This document shows positions 7,041 to 15,945 of a stretch of 21,575 nucleotides of DNA, piece by piece. The position numbers and the translations under genes were made by a program. Each line of letters opens with the position of its first letter. Within the stretch, counting starts at the first letter, position 1. The DNA is from Bacillota bacterium. Lineage in GTDB: Bacteria; Bacillota; Clostridia; Lachnospirales; Lachnospiraceae. The notes under the pieces were generated by a model that was not told the origin of the DNA, ran no database searches, and saw nothing but the letters and a program-made list of their open reading frames with translations. Location: assembly GCA_023416695.1 (NCBI GenBank), contig JAEZGY010000043.1, positions 1 through 21,575 of the forward strand, given 5' to 3'.

Positions 7041-8270
7041 ATGTTTGAGTATTCTACAGGTATTAGAAATATAAAGAGACAGAAATCAAAAAGTATTCTC
7101 AATATATTAATCAGTATTGTAATTGTACTTTTATTAAATGTTTATTTTGGGAATATTAGCAGTATCAAGGGACAGTTGTCTGAGCTTCCGGATGCGATTC
7201 CTGTTACCGCCAGAGTAAGTAACTTAAATGGATCTTTGACATCCGGAATTGCTATTAAAAATGAAGCGATAACAGGAATTAAGAATTCACCTTATATAAA
7301 ATCTCCTGTATTTACCATACAGCTTAGTATTGGATTTGGCGAATTGTCAGCAGCAGATGTCAATACGGGACTTAATATAGACGGATTAGGTTGCAATGAT
7401 ATAAGAGGCATCAGTGGGTTACAGGAGTCAGAGCTTAGTTGGCTAATGGATAGCAAGAAGGATTTTTTTACTTCCAATTCGAAGGAATGTATTATTGAAA
7501 AGGCTATTTTGGAAGAGAGGAATATGAAGGTAGGAGACACGGTTACACTTACTACATACTATTATCACTATCTACTAAATGGCACCCATGAGATTCTTCT
7601 AGAGCCATTGGTAGTTCAAAACTATAAGATAGTGGCTTCCATGGATATGCATAATTATACGGGAACAGGTTCACCGCCCAATATAATTATTCCTTTCGGT
7701 ACGGTTGAAGAAGCTTTTCTTAGTAAAGGGCTTACGTTTATGCCGGATTCTGCTTTCTTTACAGTGAAGAATCCATTTGAATTAAATGAGTTTAAAAAAG
7801 AAATGAAAGAGTTGAGGTTCCTACAAGTATCTGCAGAATCTGAGTTTCAGTTTGATGGAAATGCATTAATCATTAATGATGACACTTTTATACAAGCAGC
7901 AGAGCAACTGGAGGAAAGTCTTACATTGCTTCAGGTAGGGTTACCACTAATCATTATAATTGTTGCCTTCATTGGATACATATCAGCATATCTGTTAATT
8001 CAGAACAGAAAGAGTGAGTATGCAATTATGCGTTCTGTGGGTGTGAAACATGCAGAAGCATTTGGAATACTATTTTTTGAAAATGCCTTATTACAACTGT
8101 TTGGAAGCATAGCTGGCAGCCTTATTGCATTTTTGGTGGTAGTAAGCAATCTGCAAGTAATTGCCCTTGTTATAGCTATGTTTTTAGTCTTTTATCTGAC
8201 AGGTACATCAGTTGCATTATGGAATCTTGGAAGATTGAGTGTTATGGATGTGTTAACCAAGCATGATTAA
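7041..8270 (+). CDS. ABC transporter permease, FtsX/MacB type (first exporter)
   Basis: I chose ATG 7041 over GTG 7026 because GGGAGGG ends about six bases before it. The 409-residue protein has one N-terminal membrane segment (about 18-36), a large extracytoplasmic domain, and three C-terminal segments (about 299-321, 343-370 and 371-392). The second of these is preceded by the family motif RSEYAIMRSVG-like NRKSEYAIMRSVGV, typical of FtsX permeases. Such permeases are mechanotransmission subunits that export or extract peptides or lipids, or signal across the membrane. The stop codon overlaps the region of the ATPase start and ribosome binding site, so the two are translationally coupled. 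The second permease follows the ATPase, which suggests a heteromeric transporter. Confidence 0.87.
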   Translation: MFEYSTGIRNIKRQKSKSILNILISIVIVLLLNVYFGNISSIKGQLSELPDAIPVTARVSNLNGSLTSGIAIKNEAITGIKNSPYIKSPVFTIQLSIGFGELSAADVNTGLNIDGLGCNDIRGISGLQESELSWLMDSKKDFFTSNSKECIIEKAILEERNMKVGDTVTLTTYYYHYLLNGTHEILLEPLVVQNYKIVASMDMHNYTGTGSPPNIIIPFGTVEEAFLSKGLTFMPDSAFFTVKNPFELNEFKKEMKELRFLQVSAESEFQFDGNALIINDDTFIQAAEQLEESLTLLQVGLPLIIIIVAFIGYISAYLLIQNRKSEYAIMRSVGVKHAEAFGILFFENALLQLFGSIAGSLIAFLVVVSNLQVIALVIAMFLVFYLTGTSVALWNLGRLSVMDVLTKHD

Positions 8271-8280
8271 GGAGGAGCGT

Positions 8281-8943
8281 ATGATAACAGTATCATTAGA
8301 TAAAGTAAGTTATTCCTATCGAAGTAAATATCAGACCATACAAGCGGTGAAAGAGGTAACTTGTACCTTTGAAGCATCTACCTTTTATGCAATCGTAGGG
8401 GAGTCGGGAAGTGGAAAAAGTACCCTTCTGTCTTTGATTGCCGGACTAGACTTACCAACGGAAGGAGCAATTTACATAGAAGGTAAGGATATACGGGAAT
8501 TACAGAGAGATCGATATCGCAGAGATACCGCTTCTGTTGTCTATCAATCCTTTAATTTGTTTCCACTGCTGACAGCTCAGGAAAATGTTATGTTTCCCAT
8601 GGAGCTAAAAGGGATAAAACGACCGGAGGCAGCAAAAAAGGCTCAGGAGATTCTTAAGCGTGTGGGACTGCCTGAGAAAATATGCAATCAGTATCCGAAA
8701 ATGATGAGTGGTGGAGAACAGCAAAGAGTTGCTATAGCCAGAGCTTTGGGAGCTGGTGGGAATATACTATTGGCAGATGAACCAACAGGCAATCTGGACT
8801 CTGAGAATGAACAGCATATTGTAGAAATACTAAAAAAGTTGGCTAGAGAGGACAGCTATACTGTAATTGTAATTACCCATAATCCTGAGGTTGCAGCAGC
8901 TGCTGATAAGACCTACAGGATGAAGGATGGTTATTTATCATAG
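8281..8943 (+). CDS. ABC transporter ATPase, MacB/LolD type (first exporter)
   Basis: The 220-residue ATPase has all motifs in order: Walker A GESGSGKST at 40-48, Q-loop at Gln89, signature MSGGEQQ at 142-148 (Met replaces the usual Leu), Walker B ILLADEPTGNLD at 162-173, and the switch His200. It belongs to the MacB/LolD/SalX group that pairs with FtsX permeases. ATG 8281 is preferred because AAGGAGGAG lies at the right distance. An in-frame ATG at 8263 lies inside the upstream permease gene. It lies between two FtsX-type permease genes and would energise both. Confidence 0.93.
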   Translation: MITVSLDKVSYSYRSKYQTIQAVKEVTCTFEASTFYAIVGESGSGKSTLLSLIAGLDLPTEGAIYIEGKDIRELQRDRYRRDTASVVYQSFNLFPLLTAQENVMFPMELKGIKRPEAAKKAQEILKRVGLPEKICNQYPKMMSGGEQQRVAIARALGAGGNILLADEPTGNLDSENEQHIVEILKKLAREDSYTVIVITHNPEVAAAADKTYRMKDGYLS

Positions 8944-8963
8944 ACTAGGAGAGGAATGATTTG

Positions 8964-10811
8964 ATGATAATACGTAATAGTTTAAAACAATTAGCTAAGA
9001 CTCCAGTTAAGACAATCTTATTTCTTCTACTATTTACGGTATCCGTTCTTCTTGTATCCTTAGGAGGTAGTCTATGGTTTTTGTGTATGCAAAATATACA
9101 GAAATTCGAAGGGATATTTACTACAATAGCAACGGTGGAGCAAAAGCCCAATGGCTCCAGTAAGGAAGCAGTCTGGAACTGGGATAGTGAGACCTATAAT
9201 TATGTAAATAGCAGTGAATATGGTCCGATACATACCTTGGCAGACCTTCAGATAGAGGGAATCGAATATCTAAGCGGGCCAGAGACGCGTCCTTACTATT
9301 CTGCGTATTGGCCTGATCTTAAAGAGGTGGAGAGTCAGGTGGGTGGAACCTTTAATAGTATGATTGTAGAAGCCTCTCCTGCACAGGATTGTATTCCTGC
9401 AGGTCCGGTTAAAATGTATATAAAGAATATACTATTTAACTATTATAAGGTTAATGAACCATATTTCTATTTCTGCGATCACAATAATAAGACACCGGAT
9501 AAGCTGTATGCTAATAAAACCTATGTGATGAGCCTTATGGACGGAATGCCCCATGACTTTTATACGTCAACATTTGAGGATTGGAGATTCGAATATGTTC
9601 CTGCAGTGGGAGTAGGTACAGAGCAGGTTACAAAGGATGGAGCTCCTGTAAAAGCCCAGTTTGAGTCCATTTCCTATCAGGAAGTCACAGAGAATTTTTA
9701 TAACACGGATGCTGGAAAACGATGGCTTGCCCTAAGTGAAGCAAGGAGACTGGCCACTGAATCAGTGCCTGTTACCGCTACAAATAATACGAATCTGATG
9801 TTGCCATTTTACAATGGGGACGCCTTTATACTAGAGGGGAATACATTGTCAGAAGAGGATTATCAGTTGGGTAACAAAGTTTGTCTGATTTCCAGAAGAT
9901 TTGCCAAATTAAACTCTTTAAAGGTTGGAGATAAGATTCATTTGCCAATGCGGTCTGCCAATTACGCAGAATCTGCTAACATTGGAATAGAAAATGAATT
10001 CTGGGCAAACATAGGGCTACTTAATGCGAAGGGTGAAGTCTACCAGGTGTTTGAAGACAGTTACTACACCATTTGTGGAATCTATGATACGCTATATGGG
10101 TCAGCACTGGCAACTGGTTATCGTCTACATGAAAATGAGATTATCGTTCCTAAGGCATCCATTAAGAATAGTGATGAGAATAATATCCTTCGGGGGGGAC
10201 TTATGAGGGGATATACCACTTCCTTTCAGATTCCTAATGGAGATATCGACAAGTTCCAGGAGGCCTTTAGTAAGACTGGAATTAGTGACTTGGAGATTAC
10301 CTTTTATGATAAAGGATATAGCAGGTTGGAAAGTGGTCTGATAAATATGAAACGAATGTCCATTGGTATGTTGATTGCAGGTAGTATTACGGCTTTATTT
10401 GTTCTACTGTTCTTTTGTAACATGTTGATTACAAGGCAAAAAAAGAGGACTGCCATAGAACGTTCTCTGGGAATGACGAAAAAGGAGTGTACTTGGTCAT
10501 TGTTGTCGGGAATTCTTCTCATAGCGTTAATAGGTAGTTTTCTTGGTAGCATAAGTGGGACCTTGTTATCCCACAAGGCATCCGGTAGCATGACAAGTAT
10601 CGAAAGGTATGATAGAAATTATAGTGTCGGTAACCTAACAGCTTTAAATACTGATACAGAAGTTAAGATCAGTGATACAGGTACTAGTAATATTGGAATT
10701 GCAGTAGTAACTGGTATTGCCATGTTTGCAGTGGCTGGTCTGATTGCAGCCTATGATATTCATAAAAATCTACAGTGTGAACCATTGGAACAACTAAGTA
10801 ACAGTGAGTAA
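8964..10811 (+). CDS. ABC transporter permease, FtsX type, large extracellular domain (first exporter)
   Basis: The 615-residue permease has an N-terminal membrane segment at about 16-38, a long extracytoplasmic domain of roughly 430 residues rich in aromatics, and membrane segments near 469-489, 513-533 and 576-597. RKKRTAIERSLGM-like QKKRTAIERSLGMTKKE follows the second segment as in FtsX permeases. AGGAGAGGA precedes the start, and TTG at 8961 is directly adjacent to ATG 8964, which I prefer. It is separated from the ATPase gene by 20 bases. The extracellular domain is larger than that of its partner (7041-8270) and may bind a specific substrate. BceB-like sensor transporters have ten membrane segments, so this is not one of them. 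Confidence 0.87.
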   Translation: MIIRNSLKQLAKTPVKTILFLLLFTVSVLLVSLGGSLWFLCMQNIQKFEGIFTTIATVEQKPNGSSKEAVWNWDSETYNYVNSSEYGPIHTLADLQIEGIEYLSGPETRPYYSAYWPDLKEVESQVGGTFNSMIVEASPAQDCIPAGPVKMYIKNILFNYYKVNEPYFYFCDHNNKTPDKLYANKTYVMSLMDGMPHDFYTSTFEDWRFEYVPAVGVGTEQVTKDGAPVKAQFESISYQEVTENFYNTDAGKRWLALSEARRLATESVPVTATNNTNLMLPFYNGDAFILEGNTLSEEDYQLGNKVCLISRRFAKLNSLKVGDKIHLPMRSANYAESANIGIENEFWANIGLLNAKGEVYQVFEDSYYTICGIYDTLYGSALATGYRLHENEIIVPKASIKNSDENNILRGGLMRGYTTSFQIPNGDIDKFQEAFSKTGISDLEITFYDKGYSRLESGLINMKRMSIGMLIAGSITALFVLLFFCNMLITRQKKRTAIERSLGMTKKECTWSLLSGILLIALIGSFLGSISGTLLSHKASGSMTSIERYDRNYSVGNLTALNTDTEVKISDTGTSNIGIAVVTGIAMFAVAGLIAAYDIHKNLQCEPLEQLSNSE

Positions 10812-10932
10812 TACTTAGGAAGGGGTGTTCATGTTAAAAAAATAGAAGAACTTGATGCAAAGAAACTTTGCGTGACTTTTATACCCCTCATGTGTATGAT
10901 ATAAGCTAGAAATGTTGAGGAGGAAATACTCT

Positions 10933-11670
10933 ATGCGTGATATTGGAAAGAACATCAAACAGTTTCGGATAGATAAAAGTATGAATCAAGAGAATCTAGC
11001 AGAAAAGTTGTATGTTAGTAGGCAGACAGTCTCTAATTATGAAAATGGTAAATCTAGACCAGATGTGGATATGTTAATACGAATTGCAGAGGTACTAGAA
11101 ACGGATGTCAACTCCATTATCTATGGAAAACCTGAACTGTTGAATAAGCGTAAAAAATACATAGTTGCACTAGTTGAGATAGTAATAATCATCTCCTTAA
11201 TTATTTTCCAAAGCATATTTGCATCCTTTGCAAGGGAGTATGCCGAGAGGCATTTTGATTTAGTCTGGGTACTTGTCCAAACTGGATATGTTAGACCTAT
11301 GGTTCTTCTAATCGTTGGATGGCTAGGCATTGATATACTGAGTAGATTCTTTTCAATCTCTCCGCTCATAACCACAGGGAATAGCTTAGTTCATAAAAGA
11401 ATACTACAAATTGTGCACATTCTAATCGTATTATTCATTGGCATATGTTTTGTGAATTTATTGCCAATCGCATACCATGGAATCTTGGTTAGTTTTAGAA
11501 ATCAACATGAGAGTGGGAGTTATGGTTTTCTTATTAGCCGTGAAGTTGGATACTCCTTATTTCTAAATATTCAAGGGAAAGCATACTTTCTATTTTTGGT
11601 TTTGGGAATTATTTTGAGGTTTTTAAGAGCAGGAGCAGTGAAATCTCTGTCAAAACTACGCATAAAATGA
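10933..11670 (+). CDS. Membrane-anchored XRE-family regulator
   Basis: The 245-residue protein has an N-terminal Cro/C1-type helix-turn-helix at about 3-60 (NLAEKLYVSRQTVSNYENGK, then SRPDVDMLIRIAEVL), followed by four hydrophobic segments near 77-99, 119-138, 157-179 and 217-232. Proteins of this plan are common in Firmicutes beside ABC exporters and are thought to regulate in response to the membrane. ATG 10933 is used because GAGGAGG lies nine bases upstream. ATG 10912 in the same frame would place that site inside the gene. It follows the exporter permease after about 120 bases, which hold a small hairpin (10857-10871), so it may be co-transcribed and regulate the exporter. Confidence 0.85.
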   Translation: MRDIGKNIKQFRIDKSMNQENLAEKLYVSRQTVSNYENGKSRPDVDMLIRIAEVLETDVNSIIYGKPELLNKRKKYIVALVEIVIIISLIIFQSIFASFAREYAERHFDLVWVLVQTGYVRPMVLLIVGWLGIDILSRFFSISPLITTGNSLVHKRILQIVHILIVLFIGICFVNLLPIAYHGILVSFRNQHESGSYGFLISREVGYSLFLNIQGKAYFLFLVLGIILRFLRAGAVKSLSKLRIK

Positions 11671-11759
11671 AAAAACCCAGATAAAAGTATAGATTTCATT
11701 TTAATTTGCCACACTAATCGATGTAGAAGTTTTAATAAGTAAAAAGGTGGTCAAATAAA

Positions 11760-12134
11760 ATGATGAAGTTCTTTAAATGTAATAATGACAGTTTAGTAAT
11801 TCCTGTGACTTACTGCTACACCGATGAGTTATCCCTCTCTGGTGCACAAGAGATATCACCTAATACAGTAGAAGCATCAACTGAGAAGCATATGCCAGTG
11901 GTGACCTTAAGTGGAAACACCGTTACTGTCAATGTTGGTGCTGTGTCTCATCCAATGACAGAGGAGCATTCCATAACAACGGTAATTCTAGAAACTCAAA
12001 AGGGTGGTCAATACCAATTCTTGCAGCATGACAGTCAGCCAGTTGCGAAGTTTGACGTAGCTAGTGGGGATAAGGCAATTGCAGCCTATGCCTATTGTAA
12101 TCTACATGGATTATGGAAAGCAGATATCGATTAA
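11760..12134 (+). CDS. Superoxide reductase (desulfoferrodoxin family), first iron site degenerate
   Basis: The 124-residue protein matches desulfoferrodoxin, which reduces superoxide to peroxide in anaerobes at a non-haem iron with four His and one Cys. All these ligands are visible: His44 in EKH (with Glu42 and Lys43), His64 and His70 in HPMTEEH, Cys113 and His116 in YCNLHGLW. The N-terminal domain usually holds a second iron with four cysteines (C-x2-C and CC). Here only Cys7 and Cys19 remain, so this site is probably lost and the protein would act as a one-iron enzyme. AAAGGTGG lies 9 bases before the first of two adjacent ATG codons. Electron donors such as rubredoxin are not encoded nearby. 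Confidence 0.92.
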   Translation: MMKFFKCNNDSLVIPVTYCYTDELSLSGAQEISPNTVEASTEKHMPVVTLSGNTVTVNVGAVSHPMTEEHSITTVILETQKGGQYQFLQHDSQPVAKFDVASGDKAIAAYAYCNLHGLWKADID

Positions 12135-12141
12135 TGAATAG

Positions 12142-12190
12142 ATAGTCTTTGGAACTGAATTTAACAAAACGGCTCCAAAGGCTATTTTTC
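12142..12190 (+). terminator. Terminator after superoxide reductase
   Basis: The stem TAGTCTTTGGA pairs with TCCAAAGGCTA (one G-U pair) across a 20-base loop and is followed by TTTTT. Confidence 0.75.
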
Positions 12191-12291
12191 TTACATATAC
12201 TTTTGTACTACAGTAGTTACAGGGCAGTTTATTGGAGTTAACCGAGGTTACAGTGTATAAAATCTTCGCAACATATTAGGCTCCTTAAGTG

Positions 12292-12297
12292 TATAAT
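12292..12297 (+). promoter_or_regulatory. Candidate -10 element for lipoprotein gene
   Basis: A perfect TATAAT lies 54 bases before the lipoprotein start. No convincing -35 is visible at the usual spacing, so the assignment is tentative. Confidence 0.35.
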
Positions 12298-12350
12298 AGT
12301 TATAAAAAAGCTAATTGTAATGGGGATCCATTAAGGGAAGGGAGATATTT

Positions 12351-12974
12351 ATGAAGAGAAGGGTTATATTATTATTTACTGCTATTCTGGCTTTAAGTGT
12401 TATAGCAGGGTGTACAGATAGGGAAACCACTGAAAAACCTGTCATATACCTGTATCCAGAGGAGGAAACAAAGGTATCTGTTTCCCTCGATTATGATGGA
12501 GAATTAACGTGTACTTATCCATCTTATGAAGATGGGTGGGAAGTAACTGCCAAACCTGACGGAACACTTTACGATGCTAAGGGTAAGGAATACAATTATT
12601 TGTACTGGGAAGGACTGCAGAGTACAGAGTTTGACTTTTCTAAGGGGTTCGTAGTGGCAGGTGAAGATACTGCAGCATTTTTGGAGGATTCCCTTGATAA
12701 GTTAGGCCTAACTAGAAAAGAGGCAAATGAATTCATTGTGTATTGGTTACCACAGCTACAGGAAAATAAATGGAATTTGATTTCTTTTCAAGGAGAAACC
12801 TATACGCATACCGCTGTGTTAAAGATTAATCCAAAGCCAGATACCATAATTCGTGTGTTTATGGCTGCGAAACCACTTGAGGAATATAGGGAAGTGGAAG
12901 CCCAAATATTGACAGCTCCAGACAGAAAAGGTTTTACTGTAGTAGAGTGGGGCGGTACCTATATAAAACGCTAA
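12351..12974 (+). CDS. Conserved lipoprotein of unknown function (KPVIYLYPEEET type)
   Basis: The 207-residue protein has a clear lipoprotein signal: MKRR, a hydrophobic stretch and VIAGC with the lipidated Cys21. The mature part begins with KPVIYLYPEEETKVSV and contains TYPSYEDGWEV, PDGTL, YLYWEG, GFVVAGEDT, NEFIVYWLPQ and a C-terminal GFTVVEWGGT. I recognise this as a widespread secreted or lipid-anchored domain of unknown function. The early beta-rich part and conserved aromatics suggest an extracellular beta fold. GGGAAGGGAGA precedes the ATG. It is flanked by terminators on both sides, so it is transcribed alone. Confidence 0.8.
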   Translation: MKRRVILLFTAILALSVIAGCTDRETTEKPVIYLYPEEETKVSVSLDYDGELTCTYPSYEDGWEVTAKPDGTLYDAKGKEYNYLYWEGLQSTEFDFSKGFVVAGEDTAAFLEDSLDKLGLTRKEANEFIVYWLPQLQENKWNLISFQGETYTHTAVLKINPKPDTIIRVFMAAKPLEEYREVEAQILTAPDRKGFTVVEWGGTYIKR

Positions 12975-13020
12975 GACCTAAGTCCTATGTAAGAAATTTT
13001 ATTACAGGAATTTTTGATAG

Positions 13021-13057
13021 AAGCTCTATCCTTTTAGATTAAGGGGTAGAGCTTTTT
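13021..13057 (+). terminator. Terminator after conserved lipoprotein
   Basis: AAGCTCTATCC pairs with GGGTAGAGCTT (one G-U pair) and is followed by a T-run. Confidence 0.88.
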
Positions 13058-13163
13058 TGTGTTTACAGAAAGAGGAAAATTCTAAATTTTTATATTACAA
13101 ATACATACAACATAACACACATATTACCTGCAAACGGATATTTCTTATGTTTTTTTAAATTTG

Positions 13164-13192
13164 TTGTAATATGAAGAAAAATGATGTAAAAT
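13164..13192 (+). promoter_or_regulatory. Promoter of PilZ gene
   Basis: TTGTAA (13164-13169) and TAAAAT (13187-13192) are spaced by 17 bases, about 45 bases before the start codon. Both hexamers differ from consensus at a single position or two. Confidence 0.55.
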
Positions 13193-13237
13193 TAGTATAT
13201 AAGTTAGTGCGGAATAATGATAAGAGGAGAGGGTATT

Positions 13238-13918
13238 ATGTTCCTTACGGAAGTTAGACCAGGAACTCAATTGACCATTGTCATTAAACATGGAAAAGAT
13301 GTACTAGAGTTTAATACAGTAGCAATTCGGCCGGAAAAAGATACGTTACTTGTAAGCCCAATCACTAAAGATGGGAAGATGATTAATTTTGTCGAAAATA
13401 GTATTATTATGTATCAAATGACCTTTGTCAATAAGGAGGATAACCGTTTATACAAATGGTCAAGAGTTAGTATTAAAGCTGTAAAAGATGATAAAGGCCA
13501 GTTATATCATATGATATTATCAGATTTGGAGGGACAGCCCCACAATAGAAGGCAAAGCTTTCGAGTATCCATAGATATTGACGGTGTTGCAAGATTTGGA
13601 CCAAATCAAAAGGCTTTTGAAGTATTAATAAAGGACATAAGTTCTAGTGGGGTAGGTTTCATATGTGCACAAAATGTTGATATTAGTAATGATTTAATTA
13701 TTCATATCACTTTTGAAGACAAGTCGTTACATATAAGCTTTAAGATTGATTGTCAGGCCGTAAGAAAGGAATATGACGAAGAGGAGGAAGTATATGTTTA
13801 TGGTTGTAAATTTAAGAATGAGAGTGCAGCCGTAAATAACTATGTGCAAAAGAAACAGCAACGAATTAGAATTGCAAAAAATCCATATCTAAACAAGACG
13901 GGACCTCAAAAAAAGTAA
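13238..13918 (+). CDS. PilZ domain c-di-GMP receptor, YcgR-like
   Basis: The 226-residue protein has an N-terminal flagellar-brake-like barrel (PilZN type, residues 1-95) and a C-terminal PilZ domain. The c-di-GMP binding motifs are RRQSFR at 104-109 (the RxxxR switch) and DISSSG at 133-138 (DxSxxG). YcgR proteins bind c-di-GMP and slow flagellar motors or tune envelope functions. ATG 13238 is preferred because AGAGGAGAGGG lies about five bases before it. The in-frame ATG at 13217 has no ribosome binding site. It has its own promoter and terminator. Together with the HD-GYP-like protein at 2718-3761 it makes two c-di-GMP-related genes in the window, although not adjacent. Confidence 0.9.
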   Translation: MFLTEVRPGTQLTIVIKHGKDVLEFNTVAIRPEKDTLLVSPITKDGKMINFVENSIIMYQMTFVNKEDNRLYKWSRVSIKAVKDDKGQLYHMILSDLEGQPHNRRQSFRVSIDIDGVARFGPNQKAFEVLIKDISSSGVGFICAQNVDISNDLIIHITFEDKSLHISFKIDCQAVRKEYDEEEEVYVYGCKFKNESAAVNNYVQKKQQRIRIAKNPYLNKTGPQKK

Positions 13919-13945
13919 CAACAGAATAAGATGCTTCGTACATAT

Positions 13946-13975
13946 ATCAGAGTACTTAGGTACTCTGATTTTTTG
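13946..13975 (+). terminator. Terminator after PilZ gene
   Basis: A perfect 10-bp stem ATCAGAGTAC/GTACTCTGAT with loop TTAG is followed by six T. Confidence 0.92.
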
Positions 13976-14088
13976 TGTCCCAAAAATCATAATCTTATCA
14001 AATTTTAAACATAGAAAATTCACATATTTGATTCAAAATGGAAGTGAAGGAAAGTAAAACCACGAGATGTTTTTGTAGCTTTAATAGA

Positions 14089-14118
14089 AGGGAGGAGGCA
14101 GGAAATCCTGCTAATAAC
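14089..14118 (+). promoter_or_regulatory. Ribosome binding site separated from start by a small hairpin
   Basis: AGGGAGGAG (14089-14097) lies 21 bases before ATG 14119, too far for normal use. Between them is a perfect hairpin, GCAGG-AAAT-CCTGC (14098-14111), and then seven bases. If the hairpin folds, the effective spacing becomes normal. This decides the start of the first membrane fusion protein. Confidence 0.5.
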
Positions 14119-15945
14119 ATGAATAAAAAAAACAACGACAGGCATGTAAATAAGAAATTTGTCCTCGTCACACTTGCAGGAATGTTGGTGTTACTACTTA
14201 TTATAGGATGTATCTTTCTATTGTCACAGTCAGGAACCACCACAGAGGAGAAAAATAAGAGCACATTAGCAAGTGTAGAAAGAAAATCCCCATTTAATCA
14301 GCAAGGTGTAGTATCAGCTACGGGATATGCCAAGTATAATACCGTTGAACAGGACTTTGAGGTGACAATTGATTCAAAGAACAAAGCAGATTACCTGACG
14401 ATAGATGAGGTCCTAGTTAGTGCAGGAGATACTGTTTCAAAAGGAGATGTGTTACTTACAGTAACAGAGGACTCCTTTAATGCAGCCCATGCATATTTAA
14501 AAGAACAGGCTGCTAGTGCTGAAAATAAGCTTTCACAAGAGGAACTAGACTATAAACAAGCAGTTCTAGATGCAGAGTATGAAAGAATTAGTAATGCACA
14601 ACAAGGAGATACAGCGAAGGTTGAGTATAACGCCTCAGTTAGTAAGCTTAAGGAGCAAGTGAGCTCTGCAAAATCTTCCTATGATGCTGCTGAGACTTTG
14701 ATTGAAAACAATCCTTCAAAGATGAAAAGTAACAGCGCGTTGATTACAAAGTATACTAATCTGCTAAACACTCTAGCTAAGAATCTAAAAGAGGCAGAGA
14801 CTTCTAATACTAGTGCACTAAATACTTATAAAAAGGCTGTTACAAACTACAAGACAGTACTATATACGTATAAGTTTTTGCTTCAACTTAATAATGAGTC
14901 TACCTTAGAGGTGGATAAGCTAATAGAAGAGGTTGAAAAAGCAACCCCTTCCCAGACACAAAACTCAAATCAAACAGACAGCTCTAGTAATAATAACTCA
15001 AAAAATCCAGGGAATACCCAGACTCCAGGAAATACCCAGACTCCAGGAAATATGAGTGGTCCTTCCTTAGATAATACCAGTCAAAAATCAGTGAATGCTA
15101 TGCCGGAAGCTTCCAAACCTCCTACCAGTAACTCCGGTTCTGAGCTACTTAAAATGGTGAAAGACCAATGTGATACCATAGGTAGGCAGTATGTAACGGC
15201 TCAAATGAGTTATAAACAGGCGTTAGCAAAGCTGGAGCAATTAACGAAGCAGAAGGAAACCTATACAAATCAAATATCCTCTTTAAAAAAACAGAATGAA
15301 GAGTTACAGAATGAGTATGATAATGCGAAAAGTAATTTATCTAATTTAAAGAGTACCTATATAGAGTTACTAAATCAACAGAGTGAGCAGCTTGTAACTC
15401 TTAAGAAAGAGTACGACTTAAATGTATTAACTAGTGAAACAGCAGAGACAACCTATGAGAAAACAATTGCGTCTTTAGATAAAAGCTTGCAGAGCTACAA
15501 AGATGCACTAGAACAAGCAAAACAAAATCTTAGCTATTTGGAGAATACCTTTGTTGGCTTAAAATTATTAGCTAGTCAGGATGGAACCATAGCTTCCATT
15601 AATTATAAGGCGGAAGATAGGATGAACAATGGAGTTGCACCTATTTCCTATTATGATTATGGGTTAGCAACAATTACTGTACAAGTAGATCAAGGTGAGA
15701 TAGGAAGTCTGAGTGTAGGGGATGCAGCTACAGTAATCGATACATCCTCTGGTATGTACTCGGGGACCATTAAGGAAATAGCGGCAGAGGCATCTTCTGA
15801 AAGTCGTACCAACGTGACCTATGATGTTACTGTAACTTTGCAATTGGAAGACAAAGTGAAGCTTTCGACTTCTGATTCTATGACAGTATACTTTGGCGAT
15901 TTCTCCAAGATTAAGCAGCCAGGAAGGAGTAAAAATGAAGACTAA
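14119..15945 (+). CDS. Membrane fusion protein (MacA/HlyD type), first of two in exporter operon
   Basis: The 608-residue protein (from ATG 14119) has one N-terminal membrane segment at about 14-36, half of a biotinyl-lipoyl-like hairpin at 92-118 (VLVSAGDTVSKGDVLLTV), and two long coiled-coil regions (about 120-272 and 345-475). A low-complexity linker at 275-340 includes two TQTPGN repeats. A beta-barrel region follows (486-595) with LLASQDGTIASI. Such adaptors work with ABC permeases on the outer face of the membrane. It lacks the C-terminal membrane-proximal domain that the next protein has. ATG 14038 in frame would add 27 residues but has no ribosome binding site. Its last 11 bases overlap the next gene. 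Confidence 0.85.
   Translation: MNKKNNDRHVNKKFVLVTLAGMLVLLLIIGCIFLLSQSGTTTEEKNKSTLASVERKSPFNQQGVVSATGYAKYNTVEQDFEVTIDSKNKADYLTIDEVLVSAGDTVSKGDVLLTVTEDSFNAAHAYLKEQAASAENKLSQEELDYKQAVLDAEYERISNAQQGDTAKVEYNASVSKLKEQVSSAKSSYDAAETLIENNPSKMKSNSALITKYTNLLNTLAKNLKEAETSNTSALNTYKKAVTNYKTVLYTYKFLLQLNNESTLEVDKLIEEVEKATPSQTQNSNQTDSSSNNNSKNPGNTQTPGNTQTPGNMSGPSLDNTSQKSVNAMPEASKPPTSNSGSELLKMVKDQCDTIGRQYVTAQMSYKQALAKLEQLTKQKETYTNQISSLKKQNEELQNEYDNAKSNLSNLKSTYIELLNQQSEQLVTLKKEYDLNVLTSETAETTYEKTIASLDKSLQSYKDALEQAKQNLSYLENTFVGLKLLASQDGTIASINYKAEDRMNNGVAPISYYDYGLATITVQVDQGEIGSLSVGDAATVIDTSSGMYSGTIKEIAAEASSESRTNVTYDVTVTLQLEDKVKLSTSDSMTVYFGDFSKIKQPGRSKNED

Noticed and set aside
10831..10845. Four-codon frame after AGGAAGGGGTG
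   Set aside because: Although the ribosome binding site is strong, the frame (MLKK) is too short to be a supportable gene. It could be a chance match.
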